From Stentor coeruleus (Eukaryota; Ciliophora; Heterotrichea; Heterotrichida; Stentoridae): 64,000 nt of DNA. Position 1 is the first letter of the stretch. Every line of letters starts with the position of its first letter. This document shows positions 22,104 to 32,524 of the stretch, piece after piece. The position numbers and the translations under genes are program-made. The stretch lies in the NCBI GenBank assembly GCA_001970955.1, contig MPUH01000024.1:94672-158671 (forward strand). The letters run 5' to 3'. The notes under the pieces were generated by a model. The model did not search any database, was not told where the DNA came from, and saw only the letters and a list, made by a program, of their open reading frames with translations.

Positions 22104-23886
22104 ATGGAAGACCGCTCTGCGCTACTAAAAATTTACAATGATCGAACAACTATCTTGAATAAAGGGATGATGAATTTTAAAGACTTTCAAGAATATCTAG
22201 ATTCTAAATCCATACAAGTTAGTGCTAAATTTTTATCAATCCTAATCATATAGTTCAGTCTCAGGAAAAATCCGTTCAGAGCTTATAATCGAAAGCATAC
22301 TCCAGTATCTTAAAAAAAAACGCAGCTACCCCAAAAAATCTATTTTTTTTTCATCTTCATTCAAAAACCATGAATCTCTACCCTGGGATGATTTTCGAGA
22401 ATCATTTTTCGATTTTTTTTCAGACCTTTACGATTCCAATGAGACTTCAAAAATCCCCCAATTAGTAAAAAAATTTGGCCTAGACCATGAAAATCAAAAA
22501 AACCTTTTATACTTTTTTCAAATTTTCAAAAAATCAAATGCTAGTAAAAATGATTTTTTAAAATGTGGGGAAAAGGTTTCTGTAATTTTACGTAAATTTT
22601 TAATACTGTTGGGGTGGAAAAAGCTTAAAAAAATTAAAAATATGACTTGGAATGGGGGTTTTAAATGTGAAAATGATGATGATGATTGGAAAAAAAGATT
22701 TGGGAAAAGTTTTAGGACTGGGATTGCGAGGAAACCATTAGAGATTTTTTCGAAAAAGGTTTTGAGTATTAAAAAATCAGGAGATTGATAAGAAGGTTAA
22801 ATTGAGCTGGGGGAAAGTACAAAAAGGAAAAGGGGTTTGAGAAAAAAACTTTTTTTACAATCATATAAGTCTTTTACTGCAGGGTATATAAGTAAACTTT
22901 TTAGAGAATGCTTTTTTTTTTTGAAAAATCCATACAAATCAAAAAATCCTTTTGTGCATCGAGGGGTATTTAAAAAATTTTTGAGATTAAAAAAAAAAGT
23001 AAATTTTGCATTAATGAACTCAATGCTAAAAATGGAATAAATCTTTTGAAAGGTTTAACGAATTTTTCCCCTAGACAAAACTTTTTCTTTTAAAACCAAA
23101 AAAATCTCAATCAAACCTTTCCAAACAATTTGCCTTCAAACTTTTTCTACTGGACTTAAAAAACGCAAACATAAAAAAAAAAATTTTTTTTCTACAAAAA
23201 ACCTTAAAATGTATACTAAAAAAAAACCTAAATTCAATATTCAAATCCCTCTCCCAAAATGACTATCCCCCTAAGCATAAATTTTTAATTTTTTTCGTAA
23301 ATCCCTATCTTTTACCCCTACACAATTCCTTCAAATCAATAGAAATTCATGCTAAAATCCAACAATCTTTAGACTTTTATTCATCAAAACTCAAAATTTC
23401 AGCTAAAAAACTTAAATACACAATTCCTAAAAAAAGTCGAAAAATTGCTTGTAGAATTGTAGTCAAAAACTTCACAAAACAGTTTTTAAGAATAAATCTC
23501 AGAATATATAAAGAAAATATTCAATTTAACCCTAGAAAGATGCTACAAAGTAGTTAAAACTCCAAAAATTAGTGATTTTTTAAAAAACCCTCAAGGGTTT
23601 TCTAAAAGCTTAAATAGGTTTTCTAAAGAGTCTCCATCAAATGTGACAGCAAAAAATGAGGATATGAAAAATTCATTTAAAAAAGTTAGGCTACATAGAG
23701 GGGTTGAGATTTTGTGGATTTTATATAGAAATTTGCAGAAAGAAATTAATGGAGAAACCTTGTTTTAAGTATTTTTTTTTATGGAAAAATTCACGGGTAA
23801 GAAGGAAAATCAAGATAAGTTTGGCGACAAATAAAGTGAATAAACCAGTTCATCATAGTCAATTTAGCTTCAGAGATAAGTATTAA
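22104..23886 (+). pseudogene. Frame-broken Lys/Phe-rich gene (pseudogene or homopolymer-error region)
   Basis: A coding-like region that changes frame several times. Pieces are: an ATG frame at 22104-22253 (MEDRSALLKIYNDRTTI...); a 180-codon open frame with no ATG at 22246-22788; a short frame to about 22840; an open frame at 22837-23040; one around 23085-23260; one around 23265-23555; one around 23555-23767; and an overlapping one ending at 23886. The breaks mostly fall at runs of A or T. No 15- or 16-nt GT...AG intron repairs the first break. A 180-codon stop-free stretch is very unlikely by chance in DNA this AT-rich, so the region was or is coding. It is rich in Lys and Phe and I recognise no family. 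Either a decayed gene or homopolymer miscounts would explain it. Confidence 0.55.
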
Positions 23887-24318
23887 TGCAGTTAATTAAA
23901 ATAAATTATAACGAGAAATCTGAAAGTTATGATAAGATAATTATTATATTAGATTAGAGAATTATAATTTTGTTATGTTTTAAAAGCAGATTAAGAATAA
24001 TTGTGTTTATGATAGAGTGTTTAAATCAAACTATTTGAATATTGTAATTGAATATGTCAAAAAAAATAGGATTTATAAAATATGCTTTTAAATAGTGAAA
24101 GATAAATACAAAAAAAATCTGATATGTCATATCTAAAATTTAAAATTAAACAAGTTTGCATATTATTTATATTCAAATTATTCCACAATTTTTTTTATTT
24201 ACCACATAGCACCAATATTATCAATAATATCATAGCAAATAAAATATTTTCTTAACAACTTTTTTTTTTCTATATCAAATACAATTCCTAAAAACATAAT
24301 CTAATTATACAATAATAA
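23887..24318. other. Intergenic spacer
   Basis: 430 bp of very AT-rich DNA upstream of the Cys-rich gene. Nothing specific is seen. Confidence 0.55.
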
Positions 24319-25637
24319 ATGCTAATTTTTACTATTAGTCTTATCATGCCCGCTTATTCTCAAACTCATTCTCTTGAAAACTGTGAAACAATAGACTCTC
24401 GGTATTCAAATTATTGTATAAACTGCAATCCAGGATATATTAGAAATGAACTATATGGATGTATTAAAATATCAAACCTTAATACTGAGATTAGAAGCCT
24501 TATAGAAAACTGTCAAGATTATTCTAATGATCTTGATTGCAAAAAATGTTTAGAAGGTTATAATATACATAAAGGTAGATGCGAACCAATATGTGAAAAT
24601 AACTGTCAGTGTTTTGAGCCTAATGATTGTTTGACAATGCATGGTAGGAAACTTGAATGCAAAAATAATCATTGCCAATTGTGCTGTTCATATGATTATA
24701 CTCAATGTTGCCATTGTGATAATGGTTATGGGCTTGACAATTTGGGTAATTGCATTAGTTGCTCTGATATTCATTGCAAATTATGTAATAAAGATTATAG
24801 AAAATGTGATACTTGTAATGATTATTATGATAATTATGGAAATTGCTGTAAGGTTGCAAAATGTAAAGACTGTAGTGATAATGCTGATTCTTGTACAACA
24901 TGCGCATATAGCTATACAAATTATGGAAACTGTTGCCCTGAGCATTGTAATTCATGTTATATTGACTCAACATGTTCAGAATGCGAGAGTGGCTATGGTT
25001 TATACGCTGGTGTATGCATAAAATGTTTAAATAATTGTTTATCATGTACTAATAATAACTGCAATTCCTGCCGAAATTGGATATTCATAGATGATAAAGG
25101 TGCCTGTGAATCAAATTCTACTCATACTCCAAATAACTAGCAATAGCCATAGCAATTCCTATAGCATCATTTATATTTCTTTTTGGGTAAATCTTATATA
25201 GATTAATATTTGGGTTGATTTGGCATTGTAGAAGAAGAGGAAAAAAAATGAATAAGAAATTCACGAAAATTTATCCTCCTGCTTTATCTTTCACTAAATC
25301 AGAAATCATAGGTATTTCTGGACAATTATCTAAGCAATATGATTATGATAAAGAAACACCTAAGCCTGCTGTTTGTAATAAAAATAATGATTTAGAAGAA
25401 GAAGTAATTGAGATTACAGTATCTAATTTTTTAACTGTTGTTCCTAATGTTGTTATTAATCAAAATCTGATGTATAACAATATAAATGAATGTAAAATTT
25501 GTGCGAAAGGTTTTCAGGTTAATGGGGATATAAGAGTACTACCTTGTGGACATGCATATCATGGTAAATGCATTTATAATTTGATGATTATTAGGAATAG
25601 GAAGACTTGCATGCATTGTGGAAAGAATTATTTTTAG
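24319..25637 (+). CDS. Membrane RING-H2 protein with Cys-rich ectodomain (one unresolved junction)
   Basis: The N-terminus is a signal peptide (MLIFTISLIMPAYSQ) followed by ~240 residues of furin-like/EGF-like Cys-rich repeats (C-x2-C-x2-G-Y pattern). That frame stops at 25140. Just downstream another frame encodes a hydrophobic TM (IAIAIPIASFIFLF...LIFGLIWH) interrupted by a 15-nt intron at 25187-25201 (GTAAATCTTATATAG). A cytoplasmic RING-H2 finger follows (CKIC...CGHAYHGKC...CMHCG) to the stop at 25637. Order and spacing say these are one receptor-like E3 ligase. The two frames differ by a shift that no 15-nt intron fixes; it needs a removal of 2 mod 3 near 25100-25145, such as an atypical intron or an indel. 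Alternatively the 5' frame is a separate secreted protein. Confidence 0.72.
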
Positions 25638-26638
25638 GAATAATAATAGATATTAAGTAGGATGAGTTCGAAGAGTGAGAAAAGTGATTAAGATTAGATT
25701 TTGTTATATTATAAATTATGGATAAATACATGTAGAATGTAGAGATAGTTGTGGATATTTTAATTTATCAAGCAATTTATTATTTAAAATTATGTTATGA
25801 ATTGATGATTTATTTTAATTGTAGCTATAATTATAAATATACTTAAAAGCTAATGTTAGAATATTTATTCGTTGTAAACCTGCTTAAAAAAAGCAATTTT
25901 TTAAAATTAATCTTGGCTTTGTTATAAATTATAAGCTTTTACTTATCATTTAAATGTGATTGTCTGTATTGAATAACAAAAAGAGAGTATTAAACGTCCA
26001 GCTCTAGAATTTAATAATTTTAAATCAAATTATATTCTAATTCAATCATATCTAAAAACTTGGAAAAAATAGAGACAAAAAAATATTTATTAAGTATGAT
26101 AAACATAAAGGTAAAGTATGATAGCAACAACAGAAACAAAATCCCGATTATATTTTAATATTTAAACCCAAATAAAAACTATTATCAGTTTATAAATATA
26201 GTTTACATAATGATTGACAATGATTTAATTCGATTTTTGTCTAAAAGTTACAAACTTACTATCATATCTAATATATATTTATATAAAATTAAATATAAAA
26301 AATCCAACTTCCCTTACATGGAGCGATTTTTATATCAAAAACCGAGTTTATTTACCCATATACTTTATTCGTTTATTAAATATAATCCAAGATCTTTTAC
26401 ACTAATAAACATATATTTCTCAATCAAGTATCATAAAATTGTATCTAAAATAAGTTTTTATTAAAAGTTAAACCTCTTACTTGAAGAAATCCAAAATCAG
26501 CCAATTATAATTTTTTATAAAAAAACCTTATGAGAACTATGTTGCATCTTAAATTACAATGCAATTTTCTATATATAAACGATATAAAATACATAGTAAT
26601 TTATGCTTTATAAGGAAAACTTGCTAATAAATATATAT
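25638..26638. other. Intergenic spacer
   Basis: 1 kb of AT-rich DNA. An 84-codon frame at 26210-26464 has no recognisable feature and I treat it as chance. Confidence 0.55.
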
Positions 26639-27217
26639 ATGGAGATTCACGGATTTAATGAAAGTTACTATAAAACAGAAACAAATGTTAAAGAGCAATC
26701 TGTACAATGTTCAATAGAATACTCTATAAGCCCTAATAGTAGTAGGAATCCACCAAGATTTAATGTCAAGTCTAGGATAAAAAATTTAACACCTAGACCT
26801 ATTCTATGGTCATATGATAAAAGCATTACTAATATTAATTTGAATAGTATCTTAAAGAAGTATTCATCACCTGTTCATTTAACTCCACATTATCTAATGT
26901 CACGATCAAGTATTCTTGCAAAAAAACCAGAAAGACTTGTTTCAAGTAATAATCGAATTTCATGTAATAATAAAACTAGAGATAAAGATAAAGAAAAAAG
27001 TGTGATGGAGTATTATAGGGAATTGCTAGGAAAACCTTCAAAACCATTTAGAACTCGGCATAATTTCCATAAAGAAGTTAGCTGTGTAAAAGGATATCGA
27101 ACTAAATTGCAAAAAGACCCTAAAATTATGAAAAATATTTTTGGAGATTATAGTTATGCTGATCCTTATGTTGCTGATGCTAAACGCCAAATGAAAGCTA
27201 TAATGTCACTAAATTAA
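26639..27217 (+). CDS. Small basic protein, unrecognised
   Basis: 192 residues from the ATG at 26639 (MEIHGFNESYYKTE). An upstream in-frame ATG at 26603 would add 12 hydrophobic residues from what looks like leader DNA, so the downstream start is preferred. The protein is basic, Ser/Asn-rich in the first half, with a more ordered C-terminal third (SVMEYYRELLGKPSKP then KIMKNIFGDYSYADPYVADA). No membrane segment or known domain is seen. It may be lineage-specific. Confidence 0.65.
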   Translation: MEIHGFNESYYKTETNVKEQSVQCSIEYSISPNSSRNPPRFNVKSRIKNLTPRPILWSYDKSITNINLNSILKKYSSPVHLTPHYLMSRSSILAKKPERLVSSNNRISCNNKTRDKDKEKSVMEYYRELLGKPSKPFRTRHNFHKEVSCVKGYRTKLQKDPKIMKNIFGDYSYADPYVADAKRQMKAIMSLN

Positions 27218-27797
27218 AGTTATAAAATTAGCAATGCAAAATTTTAGTTTTTAATATTATAATGATATATGAATCACTTGTAAAATAAAATTCTACAACA
27301 GATAAATCAAATTTATAATTGTGTATTCTATTTACAAATACTCCACAAACTTATCATATTTTTAAAGAAAACTAATTTTATTAAAAAGCCAGATTTTAAC
27401 ATAATTTTATCTACATGTTTTAAAGCTCAATATTTTTTCTTGTTATACTACAATTTTTTTCCTTTATACTACCTAAAAAAATACACCTAAACCAATCATA
27501 TAATCCCAATAAACAAAAATCTCATATACCAAAAAACCCAAAAAAAATCATAATAACATACACCAAAAGCCAAAAAAAAATATATAAAAAACAAAAAAGC
27601 ATTTCAACTAACACCCTATTTCAACACAAATCATCCCTAAACTAACACAAATACTTCATCCCACAACTTTATAAAAACCCTAACTCACCACATTTTATCA
27701 TAAAACATCTCATTATTTACTCATTACTTTTATCTTTTTTATCAACTTTTACATCCAACATTTATATTCAATCACTTCAACATAATCTCATATATAC
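27218..27797. other. A/C-rich upstream leader of the delta-COP gene
   Basis: 580 bp. From about 27420 on it is dominated by A and C runs with almost no G on the plus strand, a clear example of the upstream skew. No gene is seen. Confidence 0.6.
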
Positions 27798-28496
27798 ATG
27801 GTAGTGATATCAGTATCTCTCGTGACTAAACAAGGGAAAATCCTTCTAGCCCGTCAGTTTCTAGAAATAACCCGAAGTAACCTTGAAGGCCTTCTTAACT
27901 CTTTTACCAAACAAGTTGACATCAATCGACAACATACTTACATAGACCAAGAAAATGCACGTTTTGTCTTTCAACCACTTGAAGATCTTTACTTAGTTGT
28001 AATAACCTCAAAAGATTCCAATATTGTTGAAGATATAGAAACTTTAAGACTTTTATATAAAGTTGTCCAACATTATTGTCCTTTTGGTCCTGATGAAGCG
28101 AATATTTTAAAAAATTGCTTTGAATTAGCATTAGCTTTTGATGATGTTATAGCTTTAGGATATAGAGAAAGTATAACTTTATCACAGATATTGACATATG
28201 CGGAAATGGAAAGTGCTGAGGAGAGAATTTTTAAGGAAAAACAAAAGGCTCAGATGCAGGAAGCTAAAGAACAAGCAAAGAGGAAACAGGCTGAGTTAGA
28301 TAAGAAAAGATCTATGGAAAGTATGCATCAGAAAGAACTTCCAAGTATGGAGGAGATACCAAGAGAAGTGTCTAGACCGGTTATACCTGAGAAAGAGAGG
28401 GTTGTGGAGCCTGTAACAATGGTTAATACAAGTGGAAAAAGGCCTAAAGGAGGAATGACTTTGGTCTCACGAGGGAAGAAAGGCATGGATTTTTAG
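27798..28496 (+). CDS. Coatomer delta subunit, N-terminal longin part only
   Basis: 232 residues matching the N-terminal half of delta-COP. The longin domain (MVVISVSLVTKQGKILLARQF, ITRSNLEGLL, TSKDSNIVEDIETLRLLYKV, FDDVIALGYRE) is followed by the charged AEMESAEERIFKEKQKAQ helix and a linker ending near the KGGMTLVSRGKKG motif. Normal delta-COP is about 500 residues and ends in a mu-homology domain, which is absent here. The stop comes in a T5 run. In the +1 frame the sequence would go on briefly (FLDKEMDKISKL), matching the family's 'FL..L' continuation, then stop again. So this is a 3'-truncated, perhaps decaying, copy or a short paralogue. A longin-only protein could still bind other coatomer subunits, but that is inference. 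Confidence 0.9.
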   Translation: MVVISVSLVTKQGKILLARQFLEITRSNLEGLLNSFTKQVDINRQHTYIDQENARFVFQPLEDLYLVVITSKDSNIVEDIETLRLLYKVVQHYCPFGPDEANILKNCFELALAFDDVIALGYRESITLSQILTYAEMESAEERIFKEKQKAQMQEAKEQAKRKQAELDKKRSMESMHQKELPSMEEIPREVSRPVIPEKERVVEPVTMVNTSGKRPKGGMTLVSRGKKGMDF

Positions 28497-28659
28497 ATAA
28501 GGAGATGGATAAAATTAGTAAGCTAGTATGAGAGACCAGGGTTAGTTTTAGGTTTTTGTATATTTTTTCATTGACAGAAAATCATGATTTCCATTAAAAA
28601 ATACCAAAAATATCCAGTCTAAACTATATCTTATGCATTATTTCTATAAATATCTAAAA

Positions 28660-29940
28660 TTACGGCTTAAATTTCACATCAGTCTTGTATACAAGTTGTA
28701 TATACGCAGAATTAAGTTGGCTTTCTACCCACAAATGCCACTTATGGAAAGGAATATCTTCCTTTAAAGCTTTCTCATAAAGGACATGTGGTGGTATTAC
28801 ACATATAGCATCCATATACGGAGAATTCAATTTAACAGCTTGAGTAATCTAAATATCCTTTACAAGTGTAAAATATTCTTGACTAGGATCTTTTCTTCTT
28901 ATAGGTTCTCTAGCTTTTCTTCCAGTAATATGTGCAATGCTTTCAGTCATCCCAATAGCCAACTGCCTATCAGTATAAGCTCTACTTAATGTATAAGAAT
29001 GATGAGCAGTTGCATCAGCTTTATATTCATTAATACTCTCTAATTCACATTTCAAACTAAACTGCCTTCGTGATTTGATTTTTTTTGGAGATGCATTTGG
29101 AACTGGTGATTGATAAACTTTTAAATCTTCTATTAGCTTTTCATTCTGTGCCCTAAGCCGTAAATTAGTAATAGTTAATTCTCTTGACTTTTCCTCAAGC
29201 ATGTTCTTAGCATCTTCCATTTCTTTTAAGTTCACATCAGTTTCCTTAGACTTCTTTTGTAGTTTCTGTAAATCTTTCTCAAGTTTAGCTGAAGTTTCTA
29301 GTAAAGAGTTTTTTTCTTTTTCCCCTTTGGAAAGAGCTTCATCAAGATGTTTGATTTTTTTCTCAAACTCAAGCCGGGATTCTAGTTAAAAAATACTTTG
29401 CATAGATTCTGACTGGGATTTAAGTATCTCTTGAAGTTCCATAATTTCATTATCAATACTACCTTTTCTTGGAGAAACACGCTCCTGTTTAAACGACTGT
29501 TCATATAAAATCCTTTTATTTTCAGCCAGCAAATGTATTTGATCTTCTTCACATTTAACCATAGTATTACTAAGTTGTTGATATTTTTCATCAAGTGTAT
29601 ATAAAGATTCTTTTAAATTTTCTATTTCCCTTTCTCTGTTCTTACATTTTCCTTTCCATTTAAGTACTTTGTTTAGAAGTTGTTTTCTTTTATCATTTAA
29701 TGCATCATTTCTATCTAAAAGCATTTTAGCAATACCAACTGCGGCTTGAAGTTCTTTTTCTCTACCTGTAAGTTCTTCGATAACAGCATTTAATTCTTCA
29801 AGTGGAGTTTTTTTATGAGCTTTGTTACGAGCCCTTTTTTCTAAAAACGGAATTGTCAGATCGGCTATTATTAAGTCAAGTGCCCCTCGGAGGTTTTGAG
29901 AATCAAGGTCATTCTCGGATATACCTCGTGATGGGAGCAT
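28660..29940 (-). CDS. Coiled-coil protein, possibly adaptor-like (416 aa, two introns)
   Basis: Three exons joined by 15-nt introns at 29382-29396 (GTATTTTTTAACTAG) and 28849-28863 (GTAAAGGATATTTAG) give 416 residues. Residues of about 45-270 are long coiled coil. Within it, LQAAVGIAKMLLDRNDAL loosely resembles the CC1 box of dynein adaptors (BICD/TRAK: AA..G..LL..N), which is suggestive only. The C-terminal ~80 residues (YFTLITQAVKLNSPYMDAI to HLWVESQLNSAYIQLVYK) are not coiled coil and look like a small folded domain. The gene is convergent with delta-COP, the two stops lying about 165 nt apart. Exon joining is firm because both introns carry in-frame stops and keep phase. The function is open. 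Confidence 0.82.
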
Positions 29941-30333
29941 TAATTATATTATTGATATTAATTTTTAAGATGAGTATATATGGAGAGTTTAAAAACTTTT
30001 TTAGGTTAGAGGATTTGAGAAAAGATTTAGATTTGAAGAGTTTTAAGATATATAGAATTTTATATTTACCTAAGAGGAAATTATTGTGGTTTAGGATTTT
30101 TTGGTAATGATTTTATATGGAATTTATATAAAGTAATATAATAAGGGGTTATGATAGTCAAGAGATAATAATTAATTAATACTAATTTAAATGATAATAT
30201 TTTGTGTAGGAGGAGTGGTTAGAGGTTAGGATTGAATTTAAATCTACTTTTTACTACTTGGTATTGTGTGTTTAGAATGAAATTTTAATTTTTCGTTGTA
30301 GGTTTAAAACTATTTTATTATCAAAACTTATTA
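29941..30333. other. Spacer upstream of the coiled-coil gene
   Basis: 390 bp, G/T-rich on the plus strand, as expected upstream of a minus-strand gene here. No feature is seen. Confidence 0.55.
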
Positions 30334-31125
30334 TCAAAACTTATTTGGATTGAATTTATAATTCGGCTGAAGATATCTGCTTTTTATTATAGACACTATA
30401 TGTTCTAAATCTTTGACTATGCTTTTCAAGTTTTCTAATGTTTTTTCTTGATTCATTAGAAACTCCTCATCACGTATTCTAATATTTTTAAACAAATCAA
30501 TACCTTTACTTACATATCCTGAGAAATCCTCATAAGCACATGAACTTTTTTGTGGAAAACTAGTAATCACAGCTCTATCCAAATCAATTTCAAACTGCAT
30601 ATTTTTAACACCCACTTTATCCCCACATCCACATACAATCTCAGAATTATCTTCAATTTTACAATTAATCACATAACTAAAAGCCCATCCATTTATCCAA
30701 TACCCAGAATGAGTTAAAACACATTTGCACTTCCCACATTGAATGACTAAAAAACTATCACTTTTTATATATTCCTTGCCTTTATCACTCACATAAACAA
30801 CAGGGTTTTGTAAAATATCATCAAGAGTTTCTATTATCTCATAACTACTTATTTCAATCATATCTTTTTTCATGAGTTTTTTCAAATTAGCACGATGGAC
30901 TTTTATAACACTATTATTAACAAGAGGTTTTGTAGGATTTTCTATATCTGGTAAAGCTGAAAGATAAGCTTCAGATAAATAAACCCCATCTGAAATTTTG
31001 ACTCTAAATAAAAATCACTTGTATCGACGACCTAAACGTTGATCTATAGATATAACTTGAAAAGTTAAAGGATATGCTACGAATTCACTTTTAAATAAAT
31101 CTGATATAGCTCCTGGAATTAACAT
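30334..31125 (-). CDS. RPA1 N-terminal OB-fold fused to a Mis18/Yippee-like zinc domain
   Basis: The ATG at 31123-31125 opens exon 1, which joins exon 2 across a 15-nt intron at 31004-31018 (GTGATTTTTATTTAG), giving 258 residues. Residues 1-95 match the N-terminal OB domain of replication protein A 70 (GAISDLFKSEF, FQVISIDQ, RRYKVKISDG, VIKVHRANL). Residues of about 115-200 resemble the Mis18/Yippee fold: QCGKCKCVL, then VCGCGDKVGV, then LDRAVITSFP...CAYEDFSG. The last ~40 residues form a coiled coil, as in Mis18 proteins. Mis18 licenses centromeric histone loading; RPA1N binds phosphorylated or acidic partner peptides. The second metal motif is C-x-C and not C-x2-C, so zinc binding there is uncertain. 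The RPA1N call is firmer than the Mis18 call. Confidence 0.8.
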
Positions 31126-31218
31126 TATACTTTAAGATACACTAAGCATATATTTAATAAAAGTAATAAGAATATAGGTAAAAATGCATATTAAATTACA
31201 TATGGATTAGATTTACAT

Positions 31219-31785
31219 TTATTTAGAAAAAAACCTTGGTTGAGGTTTATATTTGCTTTTAAATTGCTTTCTTCTCATGCTTATTTTGAAAATGTTTTTT
31301 ATAGGTGTTGATGATATTCGGATATGTTTAGATTTTTCTATTGAAACATTTTCTTTTGCCATGCTTGAAAAGTTTAGAAATGTGCTAAGCCAGTCGTAGT
31401 ATTTAACTGAATTGCCTGCTATGATGACATCTTTTATATTGAGGTTTTTTTTTTTATTGATTCTTGGTAATTCCTTTAAGCGTGATTTTGCGATTTTTTT
31501 CAAGTTTGGGAATTCCCCTTGACTTCTGAGAATCACAGAGATAGGCGAAATAGGAGGTCTGCATTTACTACATGATGATTTTGGCTTAGGCTCATCCCAT
31601 TCAGTGTTGAGGTTTTCATATAGCACCTCTACAACAGGTATTGACACTTTTGGTTCCATAGATTCTTTTAAAAAACTCTTAAAAAAAGGACTATCACTTA
31701 CATCATCATTGTCAGATTTTCTTCTTCTAATATTTACCTTGACTGAAGGGACTTTTGTTTCTTCTAAGTTTTCGGTAGATTTCAT
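31219..31785 (-). CDS. Basic protein of unknown function
   Basis: 188 residues from the ATG at 31785 (MKSTENLEETKVPSVK). The frame stays open further upstream but into an AT-rich hydrophobic leader, so the internal start is preferred. It has a basic RRRKSDNDD patch, a C-x2-C in SSCSKCRPP, and a strongly basic C-terminus (MRRKQFKSKYKPQPRF). It is probably largely disordered, with a short helical region around KYYDWLSTFLNFSSM. No family is recognised. Confidence 0.62.
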   Translation of the reverse strand: MKSTENLEETKVPSVKVNIRRRKSDNDDVSDSPFFKSFLKESMEPKVSIPVVEVLYENLNTEWDEPKPKSSCSKCRPPISPISVILRSQGEFPNLKKIAKSRLKELPRINKKKNLNIKDVIIAGNSVKYYDWLSTFLNFSSMAKENVSIEKSKHIRISSTPIKNIFKISMRRKQFKSKYKPQPRFFSK

Positions 31786-32008
31786 AATATTTATCTTTAA
31801 TATATAATAATAAATTTTTATTACAAATACTCTTACAAAAGAAACATAAAATCTAAAAAAACCATATCTAACTCTTATTAAAATACACAAATTTAAATCA
31901 TATATTCCTTCTATTCCTTTATCTAACATTTTGCAATCTTTATTTTCACTATATCCTTTACATAATTTAAACTATCAAGTATCATAAAATTAATTTCTAT
32001 CACATTAT

Positions 32009-32524
32009 TTATATTTGACTAAACCTAGCAAGGTTTCCTCTAAATTTAAAATCAGGAAACTTATAAGGTTCTTCAATTTCTTTCATATACATACTTGGCG
32101 ATATTATGGCGCTCTTATTTGGAAAATGAATACCTGTGGTTTCAGGTTCAAGGAAAGCTGGTCTAATATTCTTCCCACCTACAGATATTGGTCTACCATT
32201 GAATTTGTTATTTGAAAACATCAATTTACCTGAGTCTAGTAATTGAAATGAGTAAGTTGCTGGAGTTGTTGGTTTGGTAAATTTTACAGAATATGGTGGG
32301 AAAACGTTTTGATTACGAGTAGGATTTGTATTTCCTATAGTACCCTTTTTTCCTAAAGATCTGTTTGCCAGAAGCTTTTTTCCTGGTTTTGAATATGAAC
32401 TATTAAAAGCATCTTTTGGAATTCTGATTTTTGTAAATGAATTCGGGACAAGACCCATTGTTCTTTCTGCAGTTCTGCAGCATGGACTGAATTTGCGCTT
32501 GTTAATCGTATTTTCAGCTAGCAT
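32009..32524 (-). CDS. Unrecognised basic Pro/Ser/Asn-rich protein
   Basis: 171 residues, no intron needed. It is basic and low in hydrophobics, with repeated Pro/Gly/Lys turns (FSPCCRTAERTMG near the start; FPPYSVKFTKPTTPATYSF in the middle; MYMKEIEEPYKFPDFKF at the end). There is no signal peptide, TM or known domain. The absence of stops over 171 codons in AT-rich DNA and the even codon use support it being real. Confidence 0.65.
   Translation of the reverse strand: MLAENTINKRKFSPCCRTAERTMGLVPNSFTKIRIPKDAFNSSYSKPGKKLLANRSLGKKGTIGNTNPTRNQNVFPPYSVKFTKPTTPATYSFQLLDSGKLMFSNNKFNGRPISVGGKNIRPAFLEPETTGIHFPNKSAIISPSMYMKEIEEPYKFPDFKFRGNLARFSQI

Noticed and set aside
24641-25045. Long overlapping frames on both strands of the Cys-rich gene
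   Set aside because: They are frame shadows of the Cys-codon repeats.
26210-26464. 84-codon frame
   Set aside because: Low-complexity Ile/Lys/Tyr/Phe content typical of AT-rich spacer, with no homology.
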